Shown here in pieces: positions 1 to 11,420 of a stretch of DNA of 64,000 nt. Numbering within the stretch: position 1 is the stretch's first letter; every line of letters begins with the position of its first letter. The stretch lies in the NCBI RefSeq assembly GCF_033568475.1, contig NC_133122.1, positions 182,609,449 to 182,673,448 of the forward strand, written 5' to 3'. Source of the stretch: Henckelia pumila. Its lineage: Eukaryota; Streptophyta; Magnoliopsida; Lamiales; Gesneriaceae. Below the pieces are notes generated by a model. It was not told the origin of the DNA. It was given only the letters and a program-made list of their open reading frames with translations, and did no database searches. The position numbers and the translations under genes are program-made.

Positions 1-302
1 ACAATCTTACCCCGCACGAAGGTAGTGCTATCGGTACGCTCGGCGGCGTTGGCGTAAAATTCACGGACCAAGGGGACTAATGCCGCGACAGGTTGACGGC
101 AAAACTCGGCCCATCCTCAAGCTACGATGCCAAGGGAGGCGGTGCGGTTTTCAGAAAGATCAATTCCTCGCTCCGGAATGGGATTCCTAGCGGCCTTGGC
201 TTCCTCATAACGTGCCTTTGCTTCTTCAAAAATAAATTTCCCATCGATTAAGTGGGATGGGTTGGCCCTAGAGGTGGCAATCTTCTGTTTCTTTGGCGCC
301 AT
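1..302 (-). pseudogene. Downstream ORF of the Athila-like element (plant transposon protein-type domain), partial
   Basis: Reading leftward from an ATG at 302, a lysine-rich start leads into an acidic/alanine-rich stretch. After one in-frame TGA near 115 the same frame continues with the motif LVREFYAN and then VFVRGK-like residues, running off the window. That pairing is typical of the 'putative plant transposon protein' domain found downstream of pol in many plant Ty3/gypsy elements (family knowledge). The TGA sits where a coding residue is expected, so this copy is a pseudogene. The role of the domain is not established. Confidence 0.65.
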
Positions 303-465
303 GTCGAGAGATGTGAGAAATCGAGTGAATTACCTGCGAAATTGAGAAAAGAAGAAGAAATTGAGAGTGAGAGAGATGGCGGCTGTGAGAGAATTAGGGT
401 TAGAGAGAAAGGAAAGAGAGAAAATAAAGAAGGGAAAAAGGAATCGGGTGTTTTAAATTTCTGAT

Positions 466-690
466 TTTGCGCAAGGCGCCCGCGCGGTAAAAAAGTGCCG
501 CGCAGGCACACACCCCTTTTTTTAAAAAAATTTTTTGACAGAGGGTTGGGTGCGCGGGCGGCAGAAAACTGCCGCGCGAGCGCACCCATTTTTTTTCAAA
601 AAATTTTAAGACCGAGAGTTGGGTGCGCGGGCGGCAGAAAACTGCCGCGCGAGCGCACCCCATTTTTTTTCAAAAAAAAAATTTTAAAAC
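466..690. repeat. Three tandem GC-rich hairpin units in the pol-ORF3 spacer
   Basis: Two clear copies with a 73-bp period start at about 546 and 619, and a more diverged copy starts at about 466. Each holds a short hairpin with stem GCGGCAG / CTGCCGC and loop AAAA, flanked by further CG-rich arms and by T-rich/A-rich runs. The spacer between pol (ends near 835) and the downstream ORF (starts at 302) contains no other open frame that looks real. Confidence 0.75.
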
Positions 691-834
691 AGAACTCAAC
701 TCGAGAAAGACAGAAAATTAACTAAAAATTCTAACACTTGAACTAAAATGAACAAAAACGCGAATAAATAAAAGGGAAAGTAGAATGTAGTTCTCAATTT
801 AAAGTCGAGAGCTTGACTTTTCACCCTCCCCAAA

Positions 835-3585
835 CTAGTCTTGGTCAGTCAATGTGGTGATGACTGGCGTGGAATCCACATCACCCCCCACATAGTGTTT
901 TAACCTTTGAACATTGACCGTGAACGATTCGTTGCGGGCATCTTTGATCTCTATGGCCCCTTATGGATACACCCTGGTGATCTTATAGGGCCCAGACCAT
1001 CTAGACTTCAGTTTCCCGGGAAATAGTCTTAACCGGGAGTTGAACAGCAACACAGCCTCTCCTTCCTTGAATTCCCGCTGACGAATACGCCTATCATGTA
1101 TTCTCTTTGTCCGTTCCTTGTACGAAACCGCCATGTCATATGCATTGTCACGGAATTCTTCCAGTTGATTTAGCTCCAACAATCTTTTTTCACCTGCAGC
1201 AGCAAATTCATAGTTTAGAGTCTTAATAGCCCAAACTGCTCTATGCTCTAATTCAACAGGTAAATGGCATGCCTTTCCAAATAATAATCTATAAGGGGAA
1301 GTGCCGATAGGGGTTTTAAATGCCGTCCTATAGGCCCATAAGGCATCATCAAGTCGAAGTGCCCAATCCTTCCGATTAGTACTCACACTTTTCTCTAGGA
1401 TCTGTTTGATCTCTCGATTGGACACTTCCACTTGGCCACTGGTCTGGGGATGATATGGGGTAGATACCTTATGCTTGACACCATATTTCTTTAAAAGTTT
1501 GTCAAAAAGTTTATTGCAAAAGTGGGTGCCACCATCACTAATGATTGCACGGGGTGTACCAAACCGATTAAAAATATTTTTCTTCAAAAATTTTAGTACA
1601 ACCTGTGCATCATTTGTTGCAAAAGCTTCAGCCTCTACCCATTTTGAAACATAATCGACTGCGACCAAAATGTATTTTTTCGTCAAAGAAGGTGGAAATG
1701 GTCCCATAAAGTCGATTCCCCAAACATCGAATATCTCACACTCAATGATATTATTCATAGGCATTTCATTTCGGTTAGAGATATTACCTGTCCGCTGACA
1801 TCTATCACAAGCTAAAACATACAGGCGCGCATCCTTAAAAAGGTTGGGCCAATAGAACCCACATTCAAGTACCTTCGCTGCAGTTTTGATTGGCCCAGTA
1901 TGGCCACCTACCTCACGATCATGACAATGACTGAGGATGCTTTGCATTTCTCCTTCTGCCACACATCTCCGAATCATTGAGTCAGCACATATTTTAAACA
2001 AAAATGGTTCCTCCCAAAAATAGTGCTTGACATCCGATAAAATTTTTTTCTTCTGATGGAAAGATAGATTATGTGGGAGTGTGCTTGTGACCAGAAAATT
2101 AGCAAAATGTGCATACCATGGTGAACTCTCTATGGCGAAAAGTTTTTCATCAGGGAACCAATCATCTATATCCTTTACTTCATTTTGTGCATCATCAGTA
2201 ATGCATTCTAATCTAGACAGATGATCAGCTACTACATTTTCAACACCTTTCTTATCCCTGATCTCTAAATCAAATTCTTGCAAAAGCAGGATCCACCTAA
2301 TCAGTCTAGGTTTCGCATCTTTCTTTGCCAACAGGTGTTTAATAGCAGAGTGATCTGTGTAGACTGTGATTTTTGAAAGCACAAGGTACGAATGAAATTT
2401 GTCTAGTGCAAATACAACAGCTAGCAACTTTTTTTCAGTGGTGGAATAATTGAGCTGAGCTTCATTAAGAGTCTTACTAGCGTAGTAGATGATTCGGAAT
2501 ACCTTGTCTATTCGTTGGCCAAGTACCGCACCAATAGCAGAATCACTAGCATCGCACATTACTTCAAATAGAAGCTCCCAGTTCGGCGAACTCAATACCG
2601 GCGCATTCACCAGTCTTTCTCTCAACACCTCAAAGGCCTGCAAACAATTCGAATCAAAATCAGAAGGGGCATCTTTCATGAGCAAAGAGGACAGAGGTTT
2701 GGCAATTTTTGAAAAGTCTTTAATAAATAGCCGATAAAAACCAGCATGTCCGAGGAAGCTTCTAACTCCCTTTACTGTCGAAGGTGGAGGCAGATTTTGA
2801 ATAACGTGCACCTTAGCCTTGTCCACCTCGATCCCCTGTTCAGAAATTCTGTGACCCAACACTATACCTTTTGTCACCATGAAATGACACTTCTCCCAGT
2901 TAAGCACCAAATTGGTCTCCTCGCATCTCATCAACACAGAATTTAGGTTATGCAGACATGCATCAAAAGATTGACCGAAAATAGAAAAATCATCCATGAA
3001 AATTTCTAGAAAATTTTCGACCATATCATGAAAAATAGCAGTCATACATCTCTGAAAAGTAGCAGGAGCGTTACATAATCCGAAAGGCATACGTCTGTAG
3101 GCAAATGTACCATATGGGCAGGTAAAAGTCGTTTTATCCTGGTCTTCAGGTGCAATCGCTATTTGATTGTATCCTGAGTACCCATCTAAAAAACAGTAAA
3201 ATTCATACCCAGCCAATCTTTCTAGCATTTGATCAATGAACGGGAGGGGAAAATGATCCTTACGGGTTGCGTCATTTAATTTTCTATAATCTATGCACAC
3301 ACGCCAACCCGTAACTGTCCTAGTAGGTATTAATTCATTATTCTCATTCTTTATGACAGTTATCCCCCCTTTCTTTGGTACACACTACACTGGACTCACC
3401 CACGGACTATCAGAAATAGGATAAATGATACATGCGTCCAATAGTTTGATCGTTTCAGCTTTCACAACTTCCTGCATCTTTGGGTTTAGTCTCCTCTGTG
3501 GTTGGACTAATGGGTTGATGCTCTCTTCCATTAAAATCTTGTGCATGCATATGGATGGATTTATTCCTTTGATATCCGCCACTTT
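835..3585 (-). pseudogene. pol (RT-RNase H-integrase) of the Athila-like element
   Basis: Reverse transcriptase, RNase H and integrase of a Ty3/gypsy element. Visible motifs: [13 protein letters not shown] and the catalytic FMDD (about 102 residues after the first residue of the main open stretch at 3300), RNase H with [13 protein letters not shown], an HHCC-type zinc region ([10 protein letters not shown] ... CDRCQ), and an integrase core with [16 protein letters not shown] and [12 protein letters not shown]. The frame is interrupted by TAG at 3385-3387 (where Gln is usual, in SPVQ-VPKK) and TAA at 961-963. Past the latter the same frame goes on to a natural end near 835. No frameshift is needed. 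Non-functional in this copy unless stops are read through. Confidence 0.9.
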
Positions 3586-6162
3586 TCAAGCAAACACACT
3601 CTTGTGTTTCTTAAGCACCTCCATTAGTTTGTCCTCCATCTCACCTGTCAAAGAAGAAGATATTATGACAGGTAACTTATCGTTCTCACCTAAAAACATG
3701 TATTTAAGATGAATGGGTAATGGTTTCAATTCCACAGTAGGTGGTTCCTCAATGCTTGGTTTCTGAAGAACTAAATCCTTCCGATCACCAAGGTCTTCAA
3801 GTCTAAGCTTTCCACCTCTTCTCCATGACTGGTTGTCATTCAAGTATGCGGTCATCTCTTCTACTCCGTCACTGAGGTCGCCCAACTGTTCAGATACAAG
3901 TGCAACCTCTAACGGTTCCTGAAAATTATCCTGCACATAATCAAATAAGAGTGAGTCTACTACATCTAACTGAAAACATTCTTCATTATTCTGAGAAAAT
4001 TTCAAAGCATTAAAAACGTCAAAAGAAATTTTCTCCTCTCCCACTCTCAACAACAGCTCTCCCTTCTGTACATCTATAAGTTCTTTTCCTGTTACCAGGA
4101 AAGGTCTTCCCAAGATGAGTGGCATGTCCAGATCTTCTTCCATATCTAACACCACGAAGTCCACGGGGAAGATGAATTTGTCCACTTTCACAAGCACGTC
4201 CTCGATAATCCCCCGTGGATATTTGATGGACCTGTACGCCAGTTGTAAAGACATTCTGGTGGACTTTGGTTCTCCCAAGCTCACTTTCCTGAAAACAGAG
4301 TAAGGCATTAAATTTATACTTGCACCCAAATCACACAAAGCCTTATGAAACTGAACATCATTAATTACACAAGGGATAGAGAAACTCCCTGGATCCTTTT
4401 TCTTTTGTGGGATTTTGTTCTGCACCAGTGCCGAGCAATTTTCTGTCAGACTTATCATTGCATGCTCCTCCAATTTCCTCTTGTTAGAGAGGATTTCCTT
4501 CAAGAATTTCGCATAGCTTGGCATTTGCATCAGTGCATCGGCGAAGGGTATATTGATGTTCAATTTCTTGAACACTTCTAAAAATTTACCAAACTGAGAG
4601 TCTAGCTTGGCCTTCTTAAGAGCTGCAGGAAAAGGTGGTGGCATAACAATTTTTGATTGTGAAGTGGGTGGGGGTGTTGAGATAGATGACTTACCTGAAG
4701 TTTTTTTTGATGTACCCGTTTCGGGCTCTTTCTCGCTTTTTTGTTCAGGCTCGACCGTCTTTCCACTTCTTAATTCAATTGCTTTCACCTGTTCCTTCGG
4801 ATTCTTCTCAGTGTCGCTTGGCAAAGTACCCTGATCTCTGCTGGAAATTGATTTGGCCAATTGACCTATTTGATTCTCCAGATTTTTGATCGATGCATCT
4901 TGATTCTGCATACGGGTTTCAGTAGATGATATAAATTTCTGCATCATCTGCTCCAAGCTTGATTTCTCCTCGTGAGGATGCCTGCTGTAATTCTGATTTC
5001 CATACGGCTTATTATTCTGTCCACCCCATGAAAAATTCGGATGTTGTCTCCACCCTGTATTGTATGAATTCAAAAATGGGTCATTCCTGGGGCGATTCTG
5101 ATTTCCCATGTGGCTTGCCATAACTCCCTCTGGTTGAGAGAATGTTTGACAATCTTTCGTGAAATGCTCTGCACCGCATTTTTCACACCATACTTCTTGC
5201 ACTCGCATTGCCGAATGTCCTACACTCAGTTCCTCGATCCTTTTGTTCATGACTTCAAGTTGAGCAGCCACAGATGTGAATGCTTCAACTTGATGAATTC
5301 CAGTTGATTTCCGGGCCCCACTCCTTTCAGATTGAGGATGATAGCTACTGGTTGCAATTTCCTCGATTAATTCATAACCATCCTCCGACGACTTTCGCAG
5401 TAGATTCCCACCTGCAGCTGCATCTAACATGGTACGATTTTAATGAGAAAGTCCATAGTAAAAAGTTTGTACCACAAGACCGTCTGGTAATTGGTGGTGT
5501 GGACATCTCCTCAGTAGATCCTTGTAGCGTTCCCATGCTTCATAAAATGTTTCCTGTTCACCTTGGGAAAAAGTTGTGATGTCCGCTCTCAGCTTCATTG
5601 ACTTCGATGGTGGGAAGTATTTGGTGAGGAAAGCTTTAGCCAGATCATCCCAAGTTATGATGGAACCTGCAGGTAAATTCGTTAGCCATGCTTTCGCCTT
5701 GTCTCGTAGTGAAAAAGGGAATAAACGCAAACGAATAGCGTCATCTGAAACTCCCTGTATCTTGAATGTATCACAAATTTCTAAAAAATTTGTGAGATGC
5801 ACATAGGGTTCATCAATGACACTTCCACCAAATTGAAGTGTGTTCTGAACCATTTGAAGAATTGCCGGCTTTATCTCAAAGTGATTCGCTGCTACAGTTG
5901 GCCGGATAATGCTTGGTCGAGCACCTTCAATGTTTGGTAAGGCAAGATCCATCATGGATCTGTAAACTGGTGGTTCTTGTTCGTGTTCTCCTTCCATTTC
6001 TTGCTGTTGTTGCCTTCTTCTTCTGTGAAAGGTTCTGTCGATTTCTGGATCAAAAGGCAATAGTCCTTCACGTGAGTGTTGCATGTACTGCAAGAGAATC
6101 CTGCAGTCCACAGATGGAAAAGAATGATTAAAATTGTAATAGAGAAAAATCAAATCAAACAA
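3586..6162 (-). pseudogene. gag-protease of the Athila-like element
   Basis: The first part (6162-5440) is the retrotransposon gag domain (RLRLFPFSLRDKAKAWL, then the ...FLTKYFPPSKSMKLR stretch). After a TAA at 5440-5442 the same frame continues with a CX2CX3HX4C zinc knuckle (CEKCGAEHFTKDC), a low-complexity linker, and a retropepsin with the active-site motif CDLGASINLMP near 4305-4337. A TGA at 3586-3588 ends the stretch just before pol, at the point where Trp is usual (AFAW-KVADIKG). The codons lost fit CAA to TAA and TGG to TGA. The true gag start is uncertain; the ATG at 6162 is only 17 bases from the primer site, and a later ATG near 6084 is also plausible. Confidence 0.88.
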
Positions 6163-6178
6163 ATTAAAATCTATTTAG

Positions 6179-6196
6179 TCCCCGGCAACGGCGCCA
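6179..6196 (-). promoter_or_regulatory. Primer binding site, tRNA-Asp type
   Basis: On the minus strand this reads TGGCGCCGTTGCCGGGGA, complementary to the 3' end of plant tRNA-Asp (GTC) including CCA. It lies six bases inside the LTR edge at 6203. It would prime minus-strand cDNA synthesis. Confidence 0.92.
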
Positions 6197-6202
6197 AAAA
6201 CT

Positions 6203-7652
6203 TAATCGAGCAAATACTACCACGAAAAATCAACGTAAATATATCTATCAATTAAGCTCGAATAAATCGCAAGTGCACGATTCAAGTTATAATATAATGT
6301 ACTGAGTACAAGTATCGTCCTCAGGGACTAACGAAAATAATTTGTCTTTTCAATTTTTAACTACACAAAGTATCGAAAAAGTGATTTGTGAATTAACTAA
6401 CATCTAAAATTAAAACTCAATATAAATAAACTTAAATTTCACAACCAAGCCAACAAATCTCAGAGTGAAGAATAACAATTCAAAATGATTTTGTTGGAAT
6501 TTTGGTTCACCTTTTCCCTAATTGAACTGGACGATTGGAACTTAATTTATCCTTATAAATTTAACAGAAGTTCCTATAACATTGACACTCTCTCTCGAGG
6601 CGATGCCAAACTAATCAAAGCAGTGAAGTAATTAAATCTCTCTAATTATTTATCACGACTGATTGCTTTGCGTTCTATGAATTCTACAACTTTCAACCTG
6701 GTGGTCTATGGCTATCAACATGTACTAAATACCATATCTCTATGCATATTTTAAGTCCATGGATTATATCATTCGTCCTAATTATAAACCTATCTCTCGA
6801 CAGCAATTCATAATTTACGAATCTATGTTAAAGGTAGCTAATCATCAACATAGAAAGAAAAACATGATAAAATCAATTATAAACATAAATCAATTCCCAA
6901 TACATCCGGTGATTCAATCACACTACAGTGTTTCGGGATTAGGATCCCCTCGATTTCAACAAAATAATAGTTTAGCTACTAGAATTCATTACAAAAATTC
7001 AATCTCCAAGATGTTCAACATAAAAATTTAGAAGAAGAAGAAAAGGAAAAACTCCCAACGGAGAAGAGAAATCTCCAACGTTCAGCCGCCGGTAGTCTTC
7101 TGATATGCGTCCCGTGTAACCCTCAAAAACTAAAGAAATAATTGTATTTATAGTTTCCCAGAATCCTCTCCGAAATAAACTCTCAAAATAATAAAAAAAA
7201 TAAAAACTGCGCGACGCGCTCGAGCGGTAGAAATTGGCCGCTCGGGCGCCTCGAAACTCCTTGCACTACTGTCTCAAAAATACGTGACCGCGCCCGCGCG
7301 GTAGAATATGGCCGCTCGAGCGCCTCCTAAAGTTCCAACCTACTGTTTTCCTCAACCGTGTATGCGCCCGCGCGGTAGATATTGGCCGCCCGCGCGCCCT
7401 TCTTCTTTTCCAGAATTTTGCCTTTCTTCTTGTTCTATCTGCATGGCCTCTACTGTGCATCACCTTCCCACCAAGTATCGGCATTTCTTGGTGATTTCCT
7501 GCCATAAAAATAGATAAACCATAGGAGTGAATACAAACATAATAAATCAATATAAAGAACAAGAATGGAAAAGAACGGACAATAAGTAAATGAAACGAAA
7601 ACAAAACAAACACAAAACAAGCAATAAAAACACATAAAAACGACTCCTATCA
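6203..7652 (-). repeat. 5' LTR of the Athila-like element
   Basis: 1450 bp. The outer end starts TGATAGGAG on the minus strand; the inner end reads CTCGATTA just before the primer site, a slightly degenerate CA end. The inner 200 bp closely resemble the inner end of the solo LTR at 54796-56190 (GAGCAAATACTACCAC and the following bases), so both belong to one family. Between 7209 and 7398 there are three copies of a CG-rich module of the type GCGCGGTAGAATATGGCCGC. Confidence 0.88.
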
Positions 7653-9271
7653 AAGAGTCTAGAGAAGATATGGCTGCAAATGCGAATTTGAGCTTGAGAC
7701 AGTTTGGCCCCCCAAATCTGAATCAACAACCTTTTATGCAGTACTTTTCCTACTTTAGAAGCTAATGCCACTTTCGAACTAAAATCTGGACTAATACATC
7801 TTTTGACTTCTTTCCATGGTCTTGCAGGTGAGGATCCCCATAAACATCTACTGGAGTTTCATGTGGTCTGCACAAGCATGAAACCTGCTAGAGTGACAGA
7901 GGAACAAATTCAGCTGAGAGACTTTCCTTTCTCTCTAAAGAATGCTGCATAGGATTGACTATACTACCTACCTCCTGGATCCATCACAACTTGGACGAAA
8001 ATGAAGAGGATTTTCTTAGAAAAATACTTTCCAGCTTCGAGAGCAACGAACATCAGAAAAGAGATTTATGGCATCAAGAAACATATGGGAGAGTCACTTC
8101 ATGAATATTGGGAGTGTTCAAGAAGCTTTGTGCTAGCTGTCTGCAACATCAGATAAGTGAAAATATTTTGATTCAATACTGTTATGAAGGTTTGTTACCT
8201 CATGATAGGAGCATGGTCGATGCGGTCAGTGGAGGAGTGTTTGTGGATAAAACACCACAAGATGCAAGGAACTTAATTGAGAACAAGGCAGCCAATTCTC
8301 ATCAATTTGGCACCAGCAGAGGTGATCTGGCACCCAGAAGGAACAACGAGGTAAATGTTTCTTCTCTTGAACAACAACTGATTGATCTGACGTCCCTTGT
8401 ACGTCAAATGGCTGTAGTAAACGGACAAAATGTGAAGGTGTGTGGAATTTGCACTACAATGAGACATGCAACTGACATGTGTCACACACTTCAAGAGGAA
8501 TCGATCGAGCAAGTAAATGCAACAGGAGGATTTCCAGGGCCACCACAACGGAAATATGATCCTTATTCAAACACGTACAATCCAGGTTGGAGGGATCATC
8601 CTAACCTTAGATATGGAAACCCTCCGATGAAGCAGCCTGCACCTCACGTGCAACCGAATAATCAAGCATACAGGCCACCATATCCTCCACAACCGCAACT
8701 TCCTCAAATTCCAACCCCTGGTGAGTTTTTAGAAAATATTGTTAAAGATCTTGCCACTAATATTTTGAATTTTCAGCAAGAAACGAAAGAAAGTATCCAA
8801 AACTTGAACACTCAAGTGGGACAACTAGCAACCACAATCAATAAGTTGGAAGCACAACATTCTGGCAATTTTCCATCTCAAACAGTACCGAATCCAAAGG
8901 AGAATGCAAGTGCAATCACTCTTAGGAATGAGAAGGAGTTGCAGATCCAAGAAAAGGTGGTTAAGCCCTAGTCAAAGGATCAACAGGATGAGGAGGTGAA
9001 GATGGAAAACAAGGAACCAATTCAAGGAGACACGCAAAAAGGTAAGTTCCCTTCTCTTTCAGAATACAAACATGTTCCCCTTTTCCCCATAGCACTGAAA
9101 GAGTCTAGAAAAGATGAAGGAATCAAGGAATTGTATGATACTTTTCGTCGATGTGAGGTAAACATCCCCCTGTTAGATGTTATTAAAAAGGTACCTCGCT
9201 ATGCTAAATTTTTAAAAGAATTGTGCACTGCAAAAAGAAAACAAAAGTTGAAGGGTTGTCAAAAGATGGAG
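7653..9271 (+). pseudogene. gag of the second Athila-like element
   Basis: Fragments in several frames: a retrotransposon gag domain between about 7760 and 8150 (HLLTSFHGLAGEDPHKHL, then RDFPFSLKNAA, a stop, and EKYFPASRATNIRKEI), then an open stretch 8108-8971 with a zinc knuckle CGICTTMRHATDMC (CX2CX4HX4C) and a proline/glutamine-rich linker (PPYPPQPQLPQIPTPGEFL). A stop at 8969-8971 is followed in frame by an acidic/lysine linker to 9271, where a solo LTR interrupts it. Equivalent to the gag of the element at 1-7652 but with at least two frameshifts. Confidence 0.82.
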
Positions 9272-10558
9272 TGTAGTGACCTTTACCGAGATCACCTACT
9301 AAACAGAACTTAGACATGAAATTAACTTAATCAAACAGTAAACCAGAATTAAGCTGCGAAAACAATAAAAAATATACAATCCCAAGGAAAGGAATCTGTA
9401 AATACCCAAATAGTTATACAACCAAATCGAACAACTGTATCAACCCAAATACAACAGAATAAAAACCTAGACGAAGATCCAGCTGGCCAACCACTGCCTA
9501 GCCCCTCTTGAATCCACCCGCCTCATCCAATCGCAAACTTGCCCCATGGAATAGGGTGTCCAGAAATACAGAGTACGAGACGTGAGCATAAAACGCTCAG
9601 CACGAGAGTATGAGTATACATGAATGCAAGTGAACCGCCTACTGACTAGAGGTCAAGAATCAGATAACAAAGACAAACTGTGTCCTGGTATGTAGCACGA
9701 TGTGTCGTCTCTTCAGGAGGTGTCTCACATACCGAAATACCAGTGGATACACGGGATCCAAATCTATGGAAGTACATCCACTAACAGGATAAGGTAAAAT
9801 CCTACTAACAGACATCTCAAAAGAGATAGCTCAAGATGCAAATGTATGCAGCACAAAATCATGGCATATTAATCATGCAGTCACATAATACATGCATACT
9901 CAGTTAGGATATCTCGAACAATACTTTCGTACTTCAAATACTAGGCGCGCTCTACCAGCTCTAGGTCTATGCCTATAATCCGCACTACAAAGCCAAATGA
10001 TACTAATATCATTACAGTGCTCTAAAATCCTTAACTAAGCTATTGCATACTCCTAAATATTTTTAGGAAGCAAAAGCTATACCTGCGTCCGTCGTTAGCC
10101 GGTTGCTGTCACTTGCCTCAAAACTAGGCCACAACTCTGCTACGACGCCTGGATCGCTACGCCACTTCCGGATTCCCAATGAGATGCCTAGAATGCCCTA
10201 GATCTAAGCTGGAAGACCAAGGAATCGAGAGAGAAGAGGTGAATAGTGTGCTTGGAAATGAATCTCGGCACTTCTATTTATAGGCACGGAACGGAACGTT
10301 CGTTCCTCATCGTTGCATTCGTTCGTCCGACGAACATTGCGTCTGTTCCCCTTTGTTGCTTCCGATGTCCCATCAAGTGCGTAAGCAATGACGCATTCTG
10401 ATGGCATGAATGTTGCGTCCGTTCCGCCTGACCCTCCGGACTATTTCTGATCATTCTGGGTCTAATTCCGGACTTCGTTTATCCATTTGAAGTCCCCTTA
10501 AACATGATTAATGGATTAATTAGCAATTACTCACTAAAACTGGGTACGAGCTACTACA
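9272..10558 (-). mobile_element. Solo LTR of a chromovirus-type Ty3/gypsy element
   Basis: 1287 bp, flanked by the 5-bp target duplication TGGAG (9267-9271 and 10559-10563). On the minus strand it starts TGTAGTAGCTCGTACCC and ends GGTCACTACA, like the LTRs at 44321 and 26542. A TATA-like CTATTTATA (plus strand 10274-10282) lies downstream, in LTR orientation, of CG-rich palindromes such as GTTCGTCCGACGAAC (10320-10334). No internal region is present, so it arose by LTR-LTR recombination. It splits the gag/protease region of the host element. Confidence 0.93.
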
Positions 10559-11420
10559 TGGAGTTAGGAGAGAATGTGTCAGCAGTAATACAGAGAAAGA
10601 TACCTACGAAATGCAAAGATCCAGGTATGTTCTCTATTCCGTGTACGGTAGGAAATGTTCGACTTGAAAAGGCCATGTTAGACTTAGGATCATCAATTAA
10701 TGTTATGCCATATGATCTATTTATACCTCCTTAAAACTTGGTCCTTTAAATCAAACTAGAGTTGTTATCCAATTAGATGATAGGTCTAATGCATATCCTA
10801 GGGGTATAGTTGAGGATGTATTGGTGCAAGTTAATAACTTGGTTTTCCCTGCCGATTTTTACGTGCTTGATATGGAGAATGGTGATAATAATAATAGCCC
10901 TATTCTGTTAGGAAGGTCATTTCTGAAAAAATCGATGACTAAGATTGATATTTACAGCGGCACACTTACTATGGAGTTTGATGGTGAAGTGTTTAAATTT
11001 AATATCTATGATGCCATGAAATATCCTAATGGTGATGACTATGTTTACTATGTCGATATTGCGGATTACTTGGCACAAGAGTTTTTTGAGCTTGCAGGAA
11101 AAGATGAGTTAGAAGTGGCTATTATAGCACCCATTCAGGGAGAGAACGAAGAATTGTGCTCCAACGAGGGATTGAAAGAAATTTTGTTACTCTGAATCGT
11201 GTTCCTGAGCTACCTCAGTCAGGTAATCTGTCTTATATTTCTTTACCAATCTCTAATACTAGGCATCTTCCATCTGTTTTTCATGCACCTACAAATGAGT
11301 TGAAAACTCTGCCTAATCATCTCAAATATGTTTTCCTGGGAGAAGAAGAAACATTACCAGTCATCATCTCCAGCAGTTTGAACAACGAGCAAGAAGAGAA
11401 ACTCATACAAGGGAGCTAGC
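10559..11420 (+). pseudogene. Protease region of the second Athila-like element
   Basis: After the solo LTR the frame resumes with a retropepsin: MLDLGSSINVMPYDLF carries the D-L-G catalytic motif. A frameshift near 10728 moves the rest (IVEDVLVQVNNLVFPADFYVLDM ... PILLGRSFLKK) to another frame up to 11195, and a further shift leads to LPNHLKYVFLGEEETLPVIISS near 11310-11380. At about 11410 roughly 40 codons that normally join this linker to RT are missing. Confidence 0.82.

Larger units (their letters stand above)
1..7652 (-). mobile_element. Athila-like Ty3/gypsy retrotransposon, 3' end beyond the window
   Basis: On the minus strand the order is 5' LTR (6203-7652), a primer binding site matching tRNA-Asp, gag, protease, reverse transcriptase, RNase H, integrase, then a separate downstream ORF (302 to beyond base 1). 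This order and the tRNA-Asp primer match the Athila group of the OTA clade (known for the family). The 3' LTR lies left of the window. The 5' LTR outer end abuts AAGAG and then gag sequence of another element on the plus strand, so this copy inserted into that element; the matching target repeat cannot be seen. Gag-pol was one long frame now broken by single stop codons, so the copy is inactive by itself. Confidence 0.9.

Noticed and set aside
248-725. Overlapping open frames on both strands in the GC-rich repeats
   Set aside because: They arise from the CG-rich tandem units and low-complexity runs; no family resemblance and mutually overlapping.
6179-6196. A tRNA-Asp gene fragment
   Set aside because: Only the 18 bases complementary to the tRNA 3' end are present, just inside an LTR, so it is a primer binding site.
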